Shown one piece after another: positions 19,122-29,314 of a stretch of DNA of 64,000 nt. A program made the position numbers and the translations under genes. The stretch's first letter is position 1. Each line of letters opens with the position of its first letter. The stretch is from Bacteroides sp. (GTDB lineage: Bacteria; Bacteroidota; Bacteroidia; Bacteroidales; Muribaculaceae), in assembly GCA_014802335.1 (NCBI GenBank), contig JAAVCL010000003.1, positions 41,902 through 105,901 of the forward strand. Reading direction: 5' to 3'. The notes below the pieces were generated by a model. That model was not told the origin of the DNA. It did not search any database and worked only from the letters and a program-made list of their open reading frames with translations.

Positions 19122-22100
19122 TCACTCTCCCTGATAAGTAGCCGCGGTGTGAACAAATTCACCCATATATCGGCGCCCCATACTCAAAATATTGATGCGC
19201 GTGTTGTCGTCGACTCCGATGGCAATGCGCGCACCGTTTTTATCGTGCCACGACTTGCCGCCGAAATGCAGCTTGGGGTTATGGAAGTCACCGTCTATAT
19301 TTATTCCAAAGGGAATTTTAAGTGGCCAGTCGATTACTCCTACGTGATAATATATTTCTCCGTTGAAATTATTGATTCCACCCAACATTAGCTTATATTT
19401 GCTCATCTCGAATTCAAAAGGATAGACTTCAAGGAGATTGTTGCGGATTCCGGCATGGACCGTTATGTCGCGGATGTGAAGGTTATCATCATCGGGGAGC
19501 AAGAGGCGTCGGGTCACCTTCCGGATAAACGGACTCTGATGCACATTCATACCCCACGCCCGCACGTAGGCATCCGCCAAAACGGAAGGTACATTCAGAT
19601 ACATGCTTGGGAAAATCAGCATATCGGTGTTCATCGTAGCCGACAGATTCCCCTTAAAGTTCTTCATTTCGGGCATCATCTCCAGCAAATCATGGAAGTT
19701 CTTGAAGAAATTGACCACATTTACATCTGCCACGTCAACATGCGCACCCATATTCATGTTCTGCATGTCCCGAGTGTCATATTTCAGGTTCATGCCGAGC
19801 CGGCCGAAATCCGAACCTATTCCGAGTGTATCTATGTTCATTCCCCCGTCGGCGAGCTTTATATCTGTGTATAAATTATATAAGTGGAGGTTTATATAAC
19901 GTGTTTGCAATGCGGAAGCCGTGATATGGGCACGAAGATTCCGCGGTATCAACAAGGCAATTGAATCATCGCCTTCGGCCATTTCGCGTTTGTCACCACG
20001 GGCAATGGCCGACTCCGGATGCCGCTGCGTGTATTCGCGCGCGAGTTGATTGATCTGGATTGTGTCTATCGCGGCATTAAGTGAAAGATTTAAAGGTGCC
20101 GGAACCGACGAGTTCAGAAACTGACGCAGATTTCCGACGCCCGCACTGATCTTTCCCTTGGTTCGCCCCGAACTTATCACCAAGCTCCTGAGATTAACCG
20201 AGTCAAGAGAAGCGGTCAAATCGAGTTTGCCTATAGAGGTGGAGGCCGGGTAGCGTTTTGTTCCCATTTTGCCTCCCGATGCTTTCAGGTCGAGTCGGGC
20301 TTGCCACATCGCCAAGAGCTGCTTGAGATTGGGCGGGAGGTTGAGTTGAAGGAATTCCGGGGTGTGACGCACGAATCCTCGCGTACGCGTATCCTCCACC
20401 CAGCGTGAAGGCATGGCAAAAGATTCGGTTTTTACCGGTGTTCTCAACCGGGTGCCGACAAAATCCAAATTCAGGTTTGACAAATCAACGTTAACGCCTG
20501 CGGTTTTCAGAGTCACATCCTTTGTGGTTATCTTCACTTCGACCTCTCTTGCCGCCTTCCCGGTCATCTTTTGGCTGAGTGCGGCAAGAGTCTTTACCCC
20601 GTTCAACTGAAGATTCATGTCTGATTTCTTATCGGTAACCTTTAATTGGCCGGCTGCCAGACTAAGCTTTACCGGAATTTGTGTCAGCAGGACCCCGGTG
20701 CTGAGTGTATCGGAGTAAGCTTCTGTTGTGGAGGCGGTGAAATCCGTAATCGCAAAATCTGACGAGCCTGATTTAATTTCAAGCTTTTCGGATTTAAGTT
20801 GTAAATTGGCCAAAGCTCCATATAATGTCGAGCCGTCGAGTTTGAATTTCACATCGGCATCAAGCCCCAGATTTCCTTTCAGACAGTAGGGCTGTAATTC
20901 AGGGAAATTCTCGGAGAGTACATGCAGATCTGACTCTGCATAAAGTTTTGCTTTTACATCGGGAGTAGACAACAGGTCGGTTACCTTTCCTGAGACATTC
21001 ATGTCCACTCCTTCCCCACTTAACAACATCCGGGGAATCTCAAGGTATGAAGCCTTGGGATCGCGCCCGTTGAAAAATAATGCCGCGTTTAATTCAACAT
21101 TGTTCATCTCATATTTACGGCCATTGGAAAGAGCATAACTAACCCGGCCGCGGGGCACGCGGAAGTCGACTTCAATCGAGGGTAACCATGCCGATGAGAA
21201 TTCGTAAGGCCCCACCAGGCGAGCCGAGGCATCCAGGGCCAGATCGGCATCCAGATGTTCGAGTGCAGGATAAGAACCCGCAGGGAGAAAATCAAGAAGG
21301 TCTTTAAGAGTGAAATCTCTCAGACTGTATGCGAACGATTCCATTGCCGGAGAGGTTCCTATATTCATATTCATGGTCATCTCACCCTTGATATTACCCA
21401 AAGCCACGTGATAATCGTCAGTGGAAATACCAAAGGGATCGAAGCGTAACCCCACATCACCCGACAGACCGATGGGGAAGTAATTTAAAATAGTGAAGTC
21501 GCCACTTTTCAGATTTATAAGACCCTTAAGATCAAGACTATATTTATCATTGTTGCGGCTATGAGCCGAGGGTTGAAGACTAAATTCATTCAGATTAAGC
21601 TTAGCCTCAGTGGATGTTGCCACACTATTGTAGGCAATCCGGCCTGAATGGCCCATGGTAAAGCCGTCGATGTGAAAATAGGGAATTTCTGATTTGCCTC
21701 CGGTAGGTACGATCGTATAATTGTTCAACGAATTGTCCAAAGCCACGAGATTGACATCGAGACTGTCGAGTTCAATGTCTTTCACATATATACGATGCGA
21801 AAGAAGCGGAATAATATTTATACTTCCCTTGAATTTCAGGGCAGAGAGCAACCTGTCGGCATCGGGAGGGAGCTCGTTTTTCAGCTGCGAAGGAATGGAG
21901 TCAAAATTCCGACTTCGTAAAACTATTGTATCAATTTCGACATCAAGATGAGGAAATGATGACCATAACGAGTATTTTACCTCACTTAATTTGAGATCTC
22001 CATTAATTTCCTCAGACACCTCTTTGCTGATCAGTGTTGCGAGACGAGAAGGATTATACCACCAGGTAAGCCCGCAGAGAGTAAGGAAGAAAAGGAGAAT

Positions 22101-22226
22101 CAACGAGAATATCCCTCCGAAAAACCAATACACGAAACGCAACCAGGCAGATTTCTTTTTTTTCGGATTTGGCTGGCTCTCATCGGGGGCAGAGTTTATG
22201 GAATCTTTAATATATGTATCTTTCAT
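19122..22226 (-). CDS. AsmA-like membrane protein
   Basis: N-terminal TM, long beta-rich AsmA-type sequence. Confidence 0.75.
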   Translation of the reverse strand: MKDTYIKDSINSAPDESQPNPKKKKSAWLRFVYWFFGGIFSLILLFFLTLCGLTWWYNPSRLATLISKEVSEEINGDLKLSEVKYSLWSSFPHLDVEIDTIVLRSRNFDSIPSQLKNELPPDADRLLSALKFKGSINIIPLLSHRIYVKDIELDSLDVNLVALDNSLNNYTIVPTGGKSEIPYFHIDGFTMGHSGRIAYNSVATSTEAKLNLNEFSLQPSAHSRNNDKYSLDLKGLINLKSGDFTILNYFPIGLSGDVGLRFDPFGISTDDYHVALGNIKGEMTMNMNIGTSPAMESFAYSLRDFTLKDLLDFLPAGSYPALEHLDADLALDASARLVGPYEFSSAWLPSIEVDFRVPRGRVSYALSNGRKYEMNNVELNAALFFNGRDPKASYLEIPRMLLSGEGVDMNVSGKVTDLLSTPDVKAKLYAESDLHVLSENFPELQPYCLKGNLGLDADVKFKLDGSTLYGALANLQLKSEKLEIKSGSSDFAITDFTASTTEAYSDTLSTGVLLTQIPVKLSLAAGQLKVTDKKSDMNLQLNGVKTLAALSQKMTGKAAREVEVKITTKDVTLKTAGVNVDLSNLNLDFVGTRLRTPVKTESFAMPSRWVEDTRTRGFVRHTPEFLQLNLPPNLKQLLAMWQARLDLKASGGKMGTKRYPASTSIGKLDLTASLDSVNLRSLVISSGRTKGKISAGVGNLRQFLNSSVPAPLNLSLNAAIDTIQINQLAREYTQRHPESAIARGDKREMAEGDDSIALLIPRNLRAHITASALQTRYINLHLYNLYTDIKLADGGMNIDTLGIGSDFGRLGMNLKYDTRDMQNMNMGAHVDVADVNVVNFFKNFHDLLEMMPEMKNFKGNLSATMNTDMLIFPSMYLNVPSVLADAYVRAWGMNVHQSPFIRKVTRRLLLPDDDNLHIRDITVHAGIRNNLLEVYPFEFEMSKYKLMLGGINNFNGEIYYHVGVIDWPLKIPFGINIDGDFHNPKLHFGGKSWHDKNGARIAIGVDDNTRINILSMGRRYMGEFVHTAATYQGE

Positions 22227-22582
22227 AGTGGGATCGATATATAGAATCTACTCCGTGTCGGCCTTCCGCATCGACGCGAAATAAATTTCAAAGCAAATGG
22301 AATGAAAATAATGTCGTTTAATTTTATAACAAAGAAGTGGCCCAAACTTTTAAAAAAAAAACTCTATAAGTGTTTAAATTTATAACCGTCTGGACGGGAG
22401 GCTGCCACAAAGCCCCGGAATATTCAGAGAAGAAGAGTCGAAAGTCTTGGAATGGGAGAAGGCCCATGCTCTAAAAATTAAGAGAGACAAATCGTATGAT
22501 TCATCTCTCTTAATTATGAAGTCGTTTAAACTTTTTAAAACCTAAGAAGTGTTTTGAATTTCTTTTGTGAAAACACCGGAAG

Positions 22583-24943
22583 TTAACTTTTTTTCGAGCG
22601 TGAGGTTCTTTTCTTCGGGGCAGCGTCCTGAGCCTCCATAAGAGCCTTTACTTCTTCCAAGGTCAAAGCCTCCGGGTCGGTTCCCTTTGGTATTTTATAA
22701 TTCACCGCTTTTTTGGCACCCTCTTTTTTATATGCGATATAGGGGCCAAAACGTCCGCGCAGCACTTCCGCACCCGGCAATTCATCGAACGTCTTTATAA
22801 GTCTGTTGGCTTCTTCCGATCGTTTTCGTTCAATCAGTTCCACAGCCTCCTCGATTGTTATGGTCTGTGGCGCCAAATCTTTCGGTATCGACACAAAGAC
22901 ATTGCCATGCTTGATGTAGGGGCCGAACCGACCTATTGCAGCCGTAACGTCAACGTCTTCGTATTCACCTACTTTACGAGGAAGTTCAAACAGCTTAAGG
23001 GCTTCTTCAAGAGTAATTGTCTGCAGACTCTGCCCCTCGTTTAAACTTGCGAAAAGAGGTTTTTCATCGTCCGACACCTCTCCAATCTGAACCACGGGGC
23101 CGAATCGGCCGATTTTTACCGAAACGCGTCGGCCGGTGGCCGGGTCGGTGCCAAGCACTCTTTCTCCAACTTTATGATCCATTTTCATGGAGTCCACACG
23201 TTCGATAAAAGGATGGAAGCCGCCATAGAAATTCTTCAATTCATCTTGCCAGGGAAGGTTTCCTTCAGCAATTTCATCGAATTTCTCTTCCACACGCGCC
23301 GTGAATCCGTAATCGAGAATATCGGGGAAATATTCCGTTAGAAATTCGTTCACAACCATTCCGACATCTGTGGGCACGAGTTTGCCGCGTGTGGCTCCGG
23401 TGCGTTCGGTCTTTGTTGAGTCGGTGATCACATCATTTTCAAGAGTCAGAACTTTATATTCTCTCTCCGTCCCCTCGCTTTCACCGTGTGCTATATAATC
23501 GCGGCTCTGCAGGGTTGAGATTGTGGGAGCGTAGGTGGATGGACGGCCGATTCCGAGTTCCTCCATTTTCCTTACCAATGTTGCCTCCGTATACCTGGCG
23601 GGAGCCTGCGTGAAGCGTTCGGTGGCCACCGCTGAGTTAAGGGTGAGGGTGTCGTCAATTTCCATTTGAGGAAGAAGACCCGTTTCAGACTGACTTTCTT
23701 CAGGTCCGGGCATTTCGGAATCAACATGGGCACCATAGACTTTCATAAAGCCTTCGAAAACGAGGGTTTCGCCTGTTGCACGGAAAATTTCGTCGGCATC
23801 TGAAACGGAAATATCAATATTTGTTTTCTCCAAACGCGCATCAGCCATCTGAGAGGCCACCGCACGTTTCCAGATCAGTTCATATAAACGTTCCTCCTGG
23901 GGAGTTCCCGAGATATGGTTTTTGTTTATGTAGGTTGGCCTGATAGCCTCGTGAGCCTCCTGCGCCCCTTTCGACTGCGTGTGATAATGGCGCTGCTGAA
24001 GATAGTCATTACCATACTTTCCGGTGATTTCAGCGGCAATGTCGCGCAATGCCAGTTCCGAAAGATTCGTGGAGTCGGTTCGCATATATGTTATATGCCC
24101 TTCTTCATAGAGTTTCTGGGCAACCCGCATTGTGGTATTAACCGAAAAACCGAGTTTGCGCCCTGCCTCCTGTTGAAGGGTTGAGGTGGTGAAAGGGGGA
24201 GCCGGCTTTCGCGAAGTGGGCTTCTTTTCGATTTCAGAAACCTTAAAAATTGCTTCGCGACATTTTTCGAGGAATATTTTAACTGCGGCTTCCGTTTCGA
24301 ACCGGCGTGGACATTCGGCCTTCATAACCGCCCCGCCCGGAACTGCAAACAGAGCATTTACGCGATAGAAAGGTGTGGCAACGAAATCCTTAACTTCAAT
24401 TTCTCTTTCGCACACCAAGCGCAGGGCGACACTCTGCACACGTCCGGCCGATAAGGAGGGTTTGATTTTTTTCCATAACACCGGGCTGAGTTCAAACCCG
24501 ACAATACGGTCAAGAACCCGACGCGCCTGCTGGGCATTAACCATATCCACATCTATTGAACGCGGATTGGCAATAGCATTCAGAATTGCCGGTTTTGTTA
24601 TCTCATGGAAAACTATGCGGTGGGTGTTCTCAGGTTTCAGCCCGAGCACCTCGTATAAATGCCATGCAATTGCCTCACCCTCGCGGTCCTCATCACTTGC
24701 AAGCCACACTGTATCTGCCTCCTTGGCGGCACTCTTTAGTTTTTTTACAAGTTCTTTTTTATCAGACGGTATCTCGTATTTCGGAGTGAAATCTCCTTCT
24801 ATATCCACACTCATGCCCCGCTTCTGCAAGTCGCGAATATGACCGAAACTTGACATCACCTTATAATCGGGGCCTAAAAATTTCTCGATGGTCTTGGCCT
24901 TGGCCGGAGACTCGACTATTACTAAGTTTTTCATATATTTCAA
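22583..24943 (-). CDS. topA: DNA topoisomerase I
   Basis: MKNLVIVESPAKAKTIEKFLG; SAGRVQSVALRLVCERE; ITYMRTDSTNLS. Confidence 0.97.
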   Translation of the reverse strand: MKYMKNLVIVESPAKAKTIEKFLGPDYKVMSSFGHIRDLQKRGMSVDIEGDFTPKYEIPSDKKELVKKLKSAAKEADTVWLASDEDREGEAIAWHLYEVLGLKPENTHRIVFHEITKPAILNAIANPRSIDVDMVNAQQARRVLDRIVGFELSPVLWKKIKPSLSAGRVQSVALRLVCEREIEVKDFVATPFYRVNALFAVPGGAVMKAECPRRFETEAAVKIFLEKCREAIFKVSEIEKKPTSRKPAPPFTTSTLQQEAGRKLGFSVNTTMRVAQKLYEEGHITYMRTDSTNLSELALRDIAAEITGKYGNDYLQQRHYHTQSKGAQEAHEAIRPTYINKNHISGTPQEERLYELIWKRAVASQMADARLEKTNIDISVSDADEIFRATGETLVFEGFMKVYGAHVDSEMPGPEESQSETGLLPQMEIDDTLTLNSAVATERFTQAPARYTEATLVRKMEELGIGRPSTYAPTISTLQSRDYIAHGESEGTEREYKVLTLENDVITDSTKTERTGATRGKLVPTDVGMVVNEFLTEYFPDILDYGFTARVEEKFDEIAEGNLPWQDELKNFYGGFHPFIERVDSMKMDHKVGERVLGTDPATGRRVSVKIGRFGPVVQIGEVSDDEKPLFASLNEGQSLQTITLEEALKLFELPRKVGEYEDVDVTAAIGRFGPYIKHGNVFVSIPKDLAPQTITIEEAVELIERKRSEEANRLIKTFDELPGAEVLRGRFGPYIAYKKEGAKKAVNYKIPKGTDPEALTLEEVKALMEAQDAAPKKRTSRSKKS

Positions 24944-25279
24944 ATATGCGTCCGGGCAATCCGCTCCAATTTGTATAAGATTTCATAACAAGGCGGATGT
25001 TCCTCTTTTCTTATTACAACTCCCTTTTTTCACATATTGTTGAGATAGAAGTGGTTTAAACTTTTTACGAAAACCCGATAAGTGTTTAAAATTGTTTAAA
25101 AGTTTTAACAACTTCATATAAAAAGAGTCCGAACGCAAAATTAATCAAATTTTCTTATAGTGTGTGGAGTTTTAGATGATTTTAGATACCCACACATAAA
25201 AATGTGGTTTGGGCATACCCGTAACTTTCACCTGCAAGATTATGCCAATGTGAGCCAAATACTCCGAAAAGAAGTTACT

Positions 25280-26194
25280 TTACAATGATTCCTTGACGAG
25301 TGTTTCTGCCAAAGCATTCATTTCAAGACACAGGCTACGGCTCAGTGAAGTTCCGGCAGGATAACCAAGTGAAAGTATTAATAGTCTGCCTTCCGCACAC
25401 AGATCAAATTCGCGGGCAGCGGGCTTGAACCGTTCAGGGAAGGCTTCATGAGTAATTAGAATTATTCGCGTTTCCATAGAATCGGCTTCTGCCCTAACTG
25501 CTTTTTCTGCCGGCGAGATGAATGGAGAGACGAGAACTCCACCATTTAAGCCTGTATGCCGCCATTTTTCCAGATTATTTTTCCTGATTTCTTCACTATC
25601 TGCCCTATGAATCACCACTTGCTCTTTAAAAGGATTGGATAATAATTGGAAATTTCCGTATGCCGCCAGCACTTTCGTGCCTATTTTTATATTATTTACG
25701 CGAGTGAAAAAGCCGGGATTAGCAAATCTTATTGCAAGGCGATAGGGGTTTTCTCGCAAATACTCATAGATGACATTCAGTTTTCTTGAGGAAGTCAAAA
25801 TTTGGTCATTGAACCCTTTTTCGAAGATGCTTTCAAGCCCTGCTCTTTTATTGATCATAACTTTAAAGGCCGCCAGTTTTCTTCCGAGGATTTCGTCCAT
25901 TTCGGTTTCGACTGAAAGGAGAATATGGAGATGATCGGGCATCAAGGCATATTGAAATATTTTTAAAGCAGGATGGATTGTTGGGATTTCCCTAAGACAA
26001 GCCTTAATAACTGCCCCGAGCGGAGAGGCTTTGAGGTAAGAACGCCCATAAGAACCTTTGGGCAGCCGCCAATCACCGGCAATGCAGCCAAAATTACTCA
26101 CATCTTTCCGCTTTTTGAGAGTGATGAGATATATTTGTCTTTTCCTATAATCGTGCCAAGGCGCTCGATTATTTCCACTCCATGTCTTGCCCAT
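25280..26194 (-). CDS. RAYT-type Y1 (HUH) transposase with C-terminal DprA/SLOG-like extension
   Basis: FQYALMPDHLHILLSV (HUH) and VIYEYLRENPYRLAIR; C-terminal LVSPFISPAEKAVR...FDLCAEGRLLILS. Confidence 0.75.
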   Translation of the reverse strand: MGKTWSGNNRAPWHDYRKRQIYLITLKKRKDVSNFGCIAGDWRLPKGSYGRSYLKASPLGAVIKACLREIPTIHPALKIFQYALMPDHLHILLSVETEMDEILGRKLAAFKVMINKRAGLESIFEKGFNDQILTSSRKLNVIYEYLRENPYRLAIRFANPGFFTRVNNIKIGTKVLAAYGNFQLLSNPFKEQVVIHRADSEEIRKNNLEKWRHTGLNGGVLVSPFISPAEKAVRAEADSMETRIILITHEAFPERFKPAAREFDLCAEGRLLILSLGYPAGTSLSRSLCLEMNALAETLVKESL

Positions 26195-26200
26195 CTTCTT

Positions 26201-26271
26201 GAAACTTGCTGAAACTTGCTGGAACTTGCTGAAACTTGCTGAAACTTGCGCTGGAACTTGCGCTGGAACTT
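26201..26271. repeat. Tandem repeat of gaaacttgct (10 bp, 5 units) then ctggaacttgcg (12 bp)
   Basis: Read directly; ends 6 bp from the transposase start codon. Confidence 0.9.
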
Positions 26272-26324
26272 AGTTCTTAAACAAAAAAAATTTCAACAAT
26301 GCCCTCTTTTACATTTTCTTTAAA

Positions 26325-26409
26325 CTTTTCCCCTTTCCCCTTTTTCTTCTCTTTTTCCCTCTCCCTTCTTCCTCCTTTCCCTCTCCCTCCTTTTCCCTTT
26401 CCCTCTTCT
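26325..26409 (+). other. 85-nt uninterrupted pyrimidine tract
   Basis: Only C/T from 26325 to 26409. Confidence 0.95.
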
Positions 26410-26436
26410 GCCTTTTGCTCAGATTTTTTATCCGCT

Positions 26437-26549
26437 CGGGGCGAGAAAAATGCGTCTATTTTTGTCTGAGCTGCGAGCTTTAGCGAAGCTGGCCCCGGGG
26501 CGAGAAAAAGAGCGTCTATTTTTGTCTGAGCTGCGAGCTTTAGCGAAGC
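26437..26549. repeat. Two tandem copies of a 53/54-bp intergenic repeat
   Basis: cggggcgagaaaaa(t/ga)gcgtctatttttgtctgagctgcgagctttagcgaagc at 26437-26489 and 26496-26549. Confidence 0.9.
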
Positions 26550-26614
26550 GGAGCTGCGAGCCTTGCGAGCTGGGCTGGGGCGGCACGGGCCGGCACGGCC
26601 CGGAGGGGGCCTCC

Positions 26615-28189
26615 TTAATAGGTTTGACCGTAGGAGGCTCGGTCGAGGCTTCGATAGCCTATGGCTTCGGCAATGTGTCGCGTGAGGATGGGGGCATTCA
26701 CCGCCTCCTCGGGGGGCATAAAGGCGGAATAATCAAGGTCGGCAATTGTGCGCGCCACGCGCAAAATGCGGTCGAAGGCTCGTGCCGACATGTTGAGCTT
26801 TGTCATCCGGTCTTTTAATTTTGCCATGCCTGTGGCATCGGGCCATGCGAATTCATGCAGAAGGCGAGAGTTCATCTGCGCGTTACAATGCACTCCGGGG
26901 GTGTCGGCATATCTACGCTGCTGAATTTCACGGGCTTTCATCACCCGTTCTCTGATATCCTTACTGGATTCTGCCGGGGCCGGATTTGCCATGGCATCGA
27001 ACTCTACCGGCTCGATTTCTATCTGCAGATCGATGCGGTCAAGCAGAGGCCCGGAGATACGATTCATGTAGCGCGCCACCTGCCCGGGCATGCAAGTACA
27101 TCGCTTCACGGGATGGCCGTAATAGCCACACGGGCATGGATTCATAGAGGCCACCAGCATAAAACTTGCAGGGTAATCGACCGTGTATTTCGCACGGCTC
27201 ACGGTTATTATGCGGTCTTCGATTGGCTGCCGCAAAACTTCAAGCACCTGGCGCGGGAATTCAGGGAACTCGTCAAGAAAAAGCACACCATTGTGGGCAA
27301 GAGAAATTTCACCGGGCATCGGGGACGCACCTCCTCCCACAAGAGCCACGGGCGACACCGTGTGATGAGGCGTACGGAACGGGCGGCTGGTCATCAGCAT
27401 CGAACCGCGGGTAAGCTTTCCGGCAACCGAGTGAATTTTCGTGGTTTCAAGAGCCTCACCCATTCCCAAAGGAGGGAGAATACCGGGGAGACGCTTGGCC
27501 ATCATTGATTTGCCGGCTCCGGGAGGACCTATCATCAGAATATTATGACCCCCCGCACATGCAACTTCAAATGCCCGTTTCACGTTCTCCTGACCTTTTA
27601 CCTCGGAAAAATCAAGGTCGAAATGAGATGAATTGGCCACAAAAAGTTCCCTTGTATTTATAACGGTGGGTGATAAGGCCGAAGTTCCTTCAAGCACTTC
27701 CTTGGCTTCGGTAAGGTTTCTGACACCAAACACCTCTATGTTATTCACCACAGCCGCCTCGGTGACATTGGCCTCGGGAACAATCAAACGTCTGAAGCCC
27801 ATAGACCGCGCCTTTATAGCAATGGGGAGGATTCCTCTGACCGGCATTACGGAGCCGTCGAGACTCAGTTCGCCGGCAATCATATATTCTCCCAAATTGT
27901 CGCATCTCACCATTTCGCATGCCGACATAAGGCCGAGTGCAATGGGAAGATCGAAAGAAGCTCCCTCTTTCTTCACATCGGCAGGTGCAAGATTAATTGT
28001 GGTACGAAAATGGGGGAAATGAAGACCGCATGATTTCATGGCCGACTGTATGCGTAGATAGCTTTCTTTCACAGCCGTGTCGGCCATACCCACGATATTG
28101 AATTGCGTGCCGTTCTCCACCATAGTCTCTATCGTAACGGGGAAAGCATCAATACCTTGAATTGCAGCGGAATATATTTTGGTTAACAT
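26615..28189 (-). CDS. YifB/ComM family Mg-chelatase-like AAA+ ATPase
   Basis: GPPGAGKSMMAKRLPGILPP; FLDEFPEF; MNPCPCGYYG. Confidence 0.93.
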   Translation of the reverse strand: MLTKIYSAAIQGIDAFPVTIETMVENGTQFNIVGMADTAVKESYLRIQSAMKSCGLHFPHFRTTINLAPADVKKEGASFDLPIALGLMSACEMVRCDNLGEYMIAGELSLDGSVMPVRGILPIAIKARSMGFRRLIVPEANVTEAAVVNNIEVFGVRNLTEAKEVLEGTSALSPTVINTRELFVANSSHFDLDFSEVKGQENVKRAFEVACAGGHNILMIGPPGAGKSMMAKRLPGILPPLGMGEALETTKIHSVAGKLTRGSMLMTSRPFRTPHHTVSPVALVGGGASPMPGEISLAHNGVLFLDEFPEFPRQVLEVLRQPIEDRIITVSRAKYTVDYPASFMLVASMNPCPCGYYGHPVKRCTCMPGQVARYMNRISGPLLDRIDLQIEIEPVEFDAMANPAPAESSKDIRERVMKAREIQQRRYADTPGVHCNAQMNSRLLHEFAWPDATGMAKLKDRMTKLNMSARAFDRILRVARTIADLDYSAFMPPEEAVNAPILTRHIAEAIGYRSLDRASYGQTY

Positions 28190-28228
28190 AAGTAATATCT
28201 ATCTTAAACATCCGATTCATACGCCCGG

Positions 28229-29314
28229 TTAACGGCAGGCCTCTTTCATCGCCTTCACAGCCTCGGCCATATCCGAGCCTTCGTAGAGGGGCTTTCCGTC
28301 ACGCCCCACCACAACTTCCCATGGCAATCTGCGCGCCCCGACACTTACAGCCACGTTATCCGACAGGCCAAGAGGAGTCCACACCGACACAGCACCATTC
28401 AATGAATCGCGCCGACACGTTGACAAGGCATTGAGGGAATCGGCATCAACTATCATATTGACTATTACTCGCCTGGAGGAATCGTTTAATTCACGCGAAA
28501 GTTGGCGGAGCGGGCGGATGCTTTCAGCACGCGAGCCGTCAGAGGGCTTTGAAAAAACAAACATCACCGGGGTGTTCCGGAATTTTACAGTGTCGCAGCC
28601 AGTGAAAATCGATCTTAACACCACCTTATCCGGAAATGCAGAATCCGACTGCATATCTATCAAATCAGCTCGTGATATCAACGAGAGCCATTTTTGGTCG
28701 GCGCCGTCTCCTTTCAACGATTTCAAAAGCTTTTCAAAACCTTTCGGATCTTCGCGACGGTTATAGTAAAGGCCGAGCAATAGCGCCGAAAGCGGATCTT
28801 CAGGCACCTCCTTTATTGTTTTGGCCACGGCATCATTTATGGCTCGCCCGGCAGCAGATGAATCCGAGTCATAATTCATCAGCAGTGTCTTATTGTCAAG
28901 CCGCCAGCGAGTAAGTTTTTCGGTGAGCTTGTTTCCTTCAATTTCCCAATCCAAAGGATTGCCGGAAGCGCCTGTAACCTTGATTTTGTCTCCCCGTTCC
29001 ACGTATGCCACCACCGGGCATGCAGAATGTGATAAAGTGAAGTAGAGCAGCGTGGGCCGATTGGTCACACCGATCATGCTTCCTTTACCTTTTGCAACGG
29101 AAATCATGCTTTCCACAAGCCATCCTTTGGCGGGATCTGAAGCATAATAGACTGAGGAATAGACCTCGTTAACATCTTCAGCAAGCTTGATATCGACACT
29201 GAACTCGTTTTTGGTGCACGCAGCGAGCAAAAAAACAATCAAAAGAGAAAACCATGCAGCTTTTAGATTCGGTAAAAACATAGTAGAAAGATGTTTCAGA
29301 GAGTCTAAAATCAA
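28229..29314 (-). CDS. Putative lipoprotein, thioredoxin-like/DUF4369-type
   Basis: Lipobox LLAAC; LPWEVVVGRDGKPLYEG near C-terminus. Confidence 0.5.
   Translation of the reverse strand: MILDSLKHLSTMFLPNLKAAWFSLLIVFLLAACTKNEFSVDIKLAEDVNEVYSSVYYASDPAKGWLVESMISVAKGKGSMIGVTNRPTLLYFTLSHSACPVVAYVERGDKIKVTGASGNPLDWEIEGNKLTEKLTRWRLDNKTLLMNYDSDSSAAGRAINDAVAKTIKEVPEDPLSALLLGLYYNRREDPKGFEKLLKSLKGDGADQKWLSLISRADLIDMQSDSAFPDKVVLRSIFTGCDTVKFRNTPVMFVFSKPSDGSRAESIRPLRQLSRELNDSSRRVIVNMIVDADSLNALSTCRRDSLNGAVSVWTPLGLSDNVAVSVGARRLPWEVVVGRDGKPLYEGSDMAEAVKAMKEACR

Noticed and set aside
26201-26271. CRISPR-like array
   Set aside because: Units of 10-12 bp directly adjacent with no spacers; plain tandem repeat.
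26855-27508. 217-aa ORF antisense to the comM-like gene
   Set aside because: His/Arg-rich shadow ORF opposite conserved ATPase motifs.
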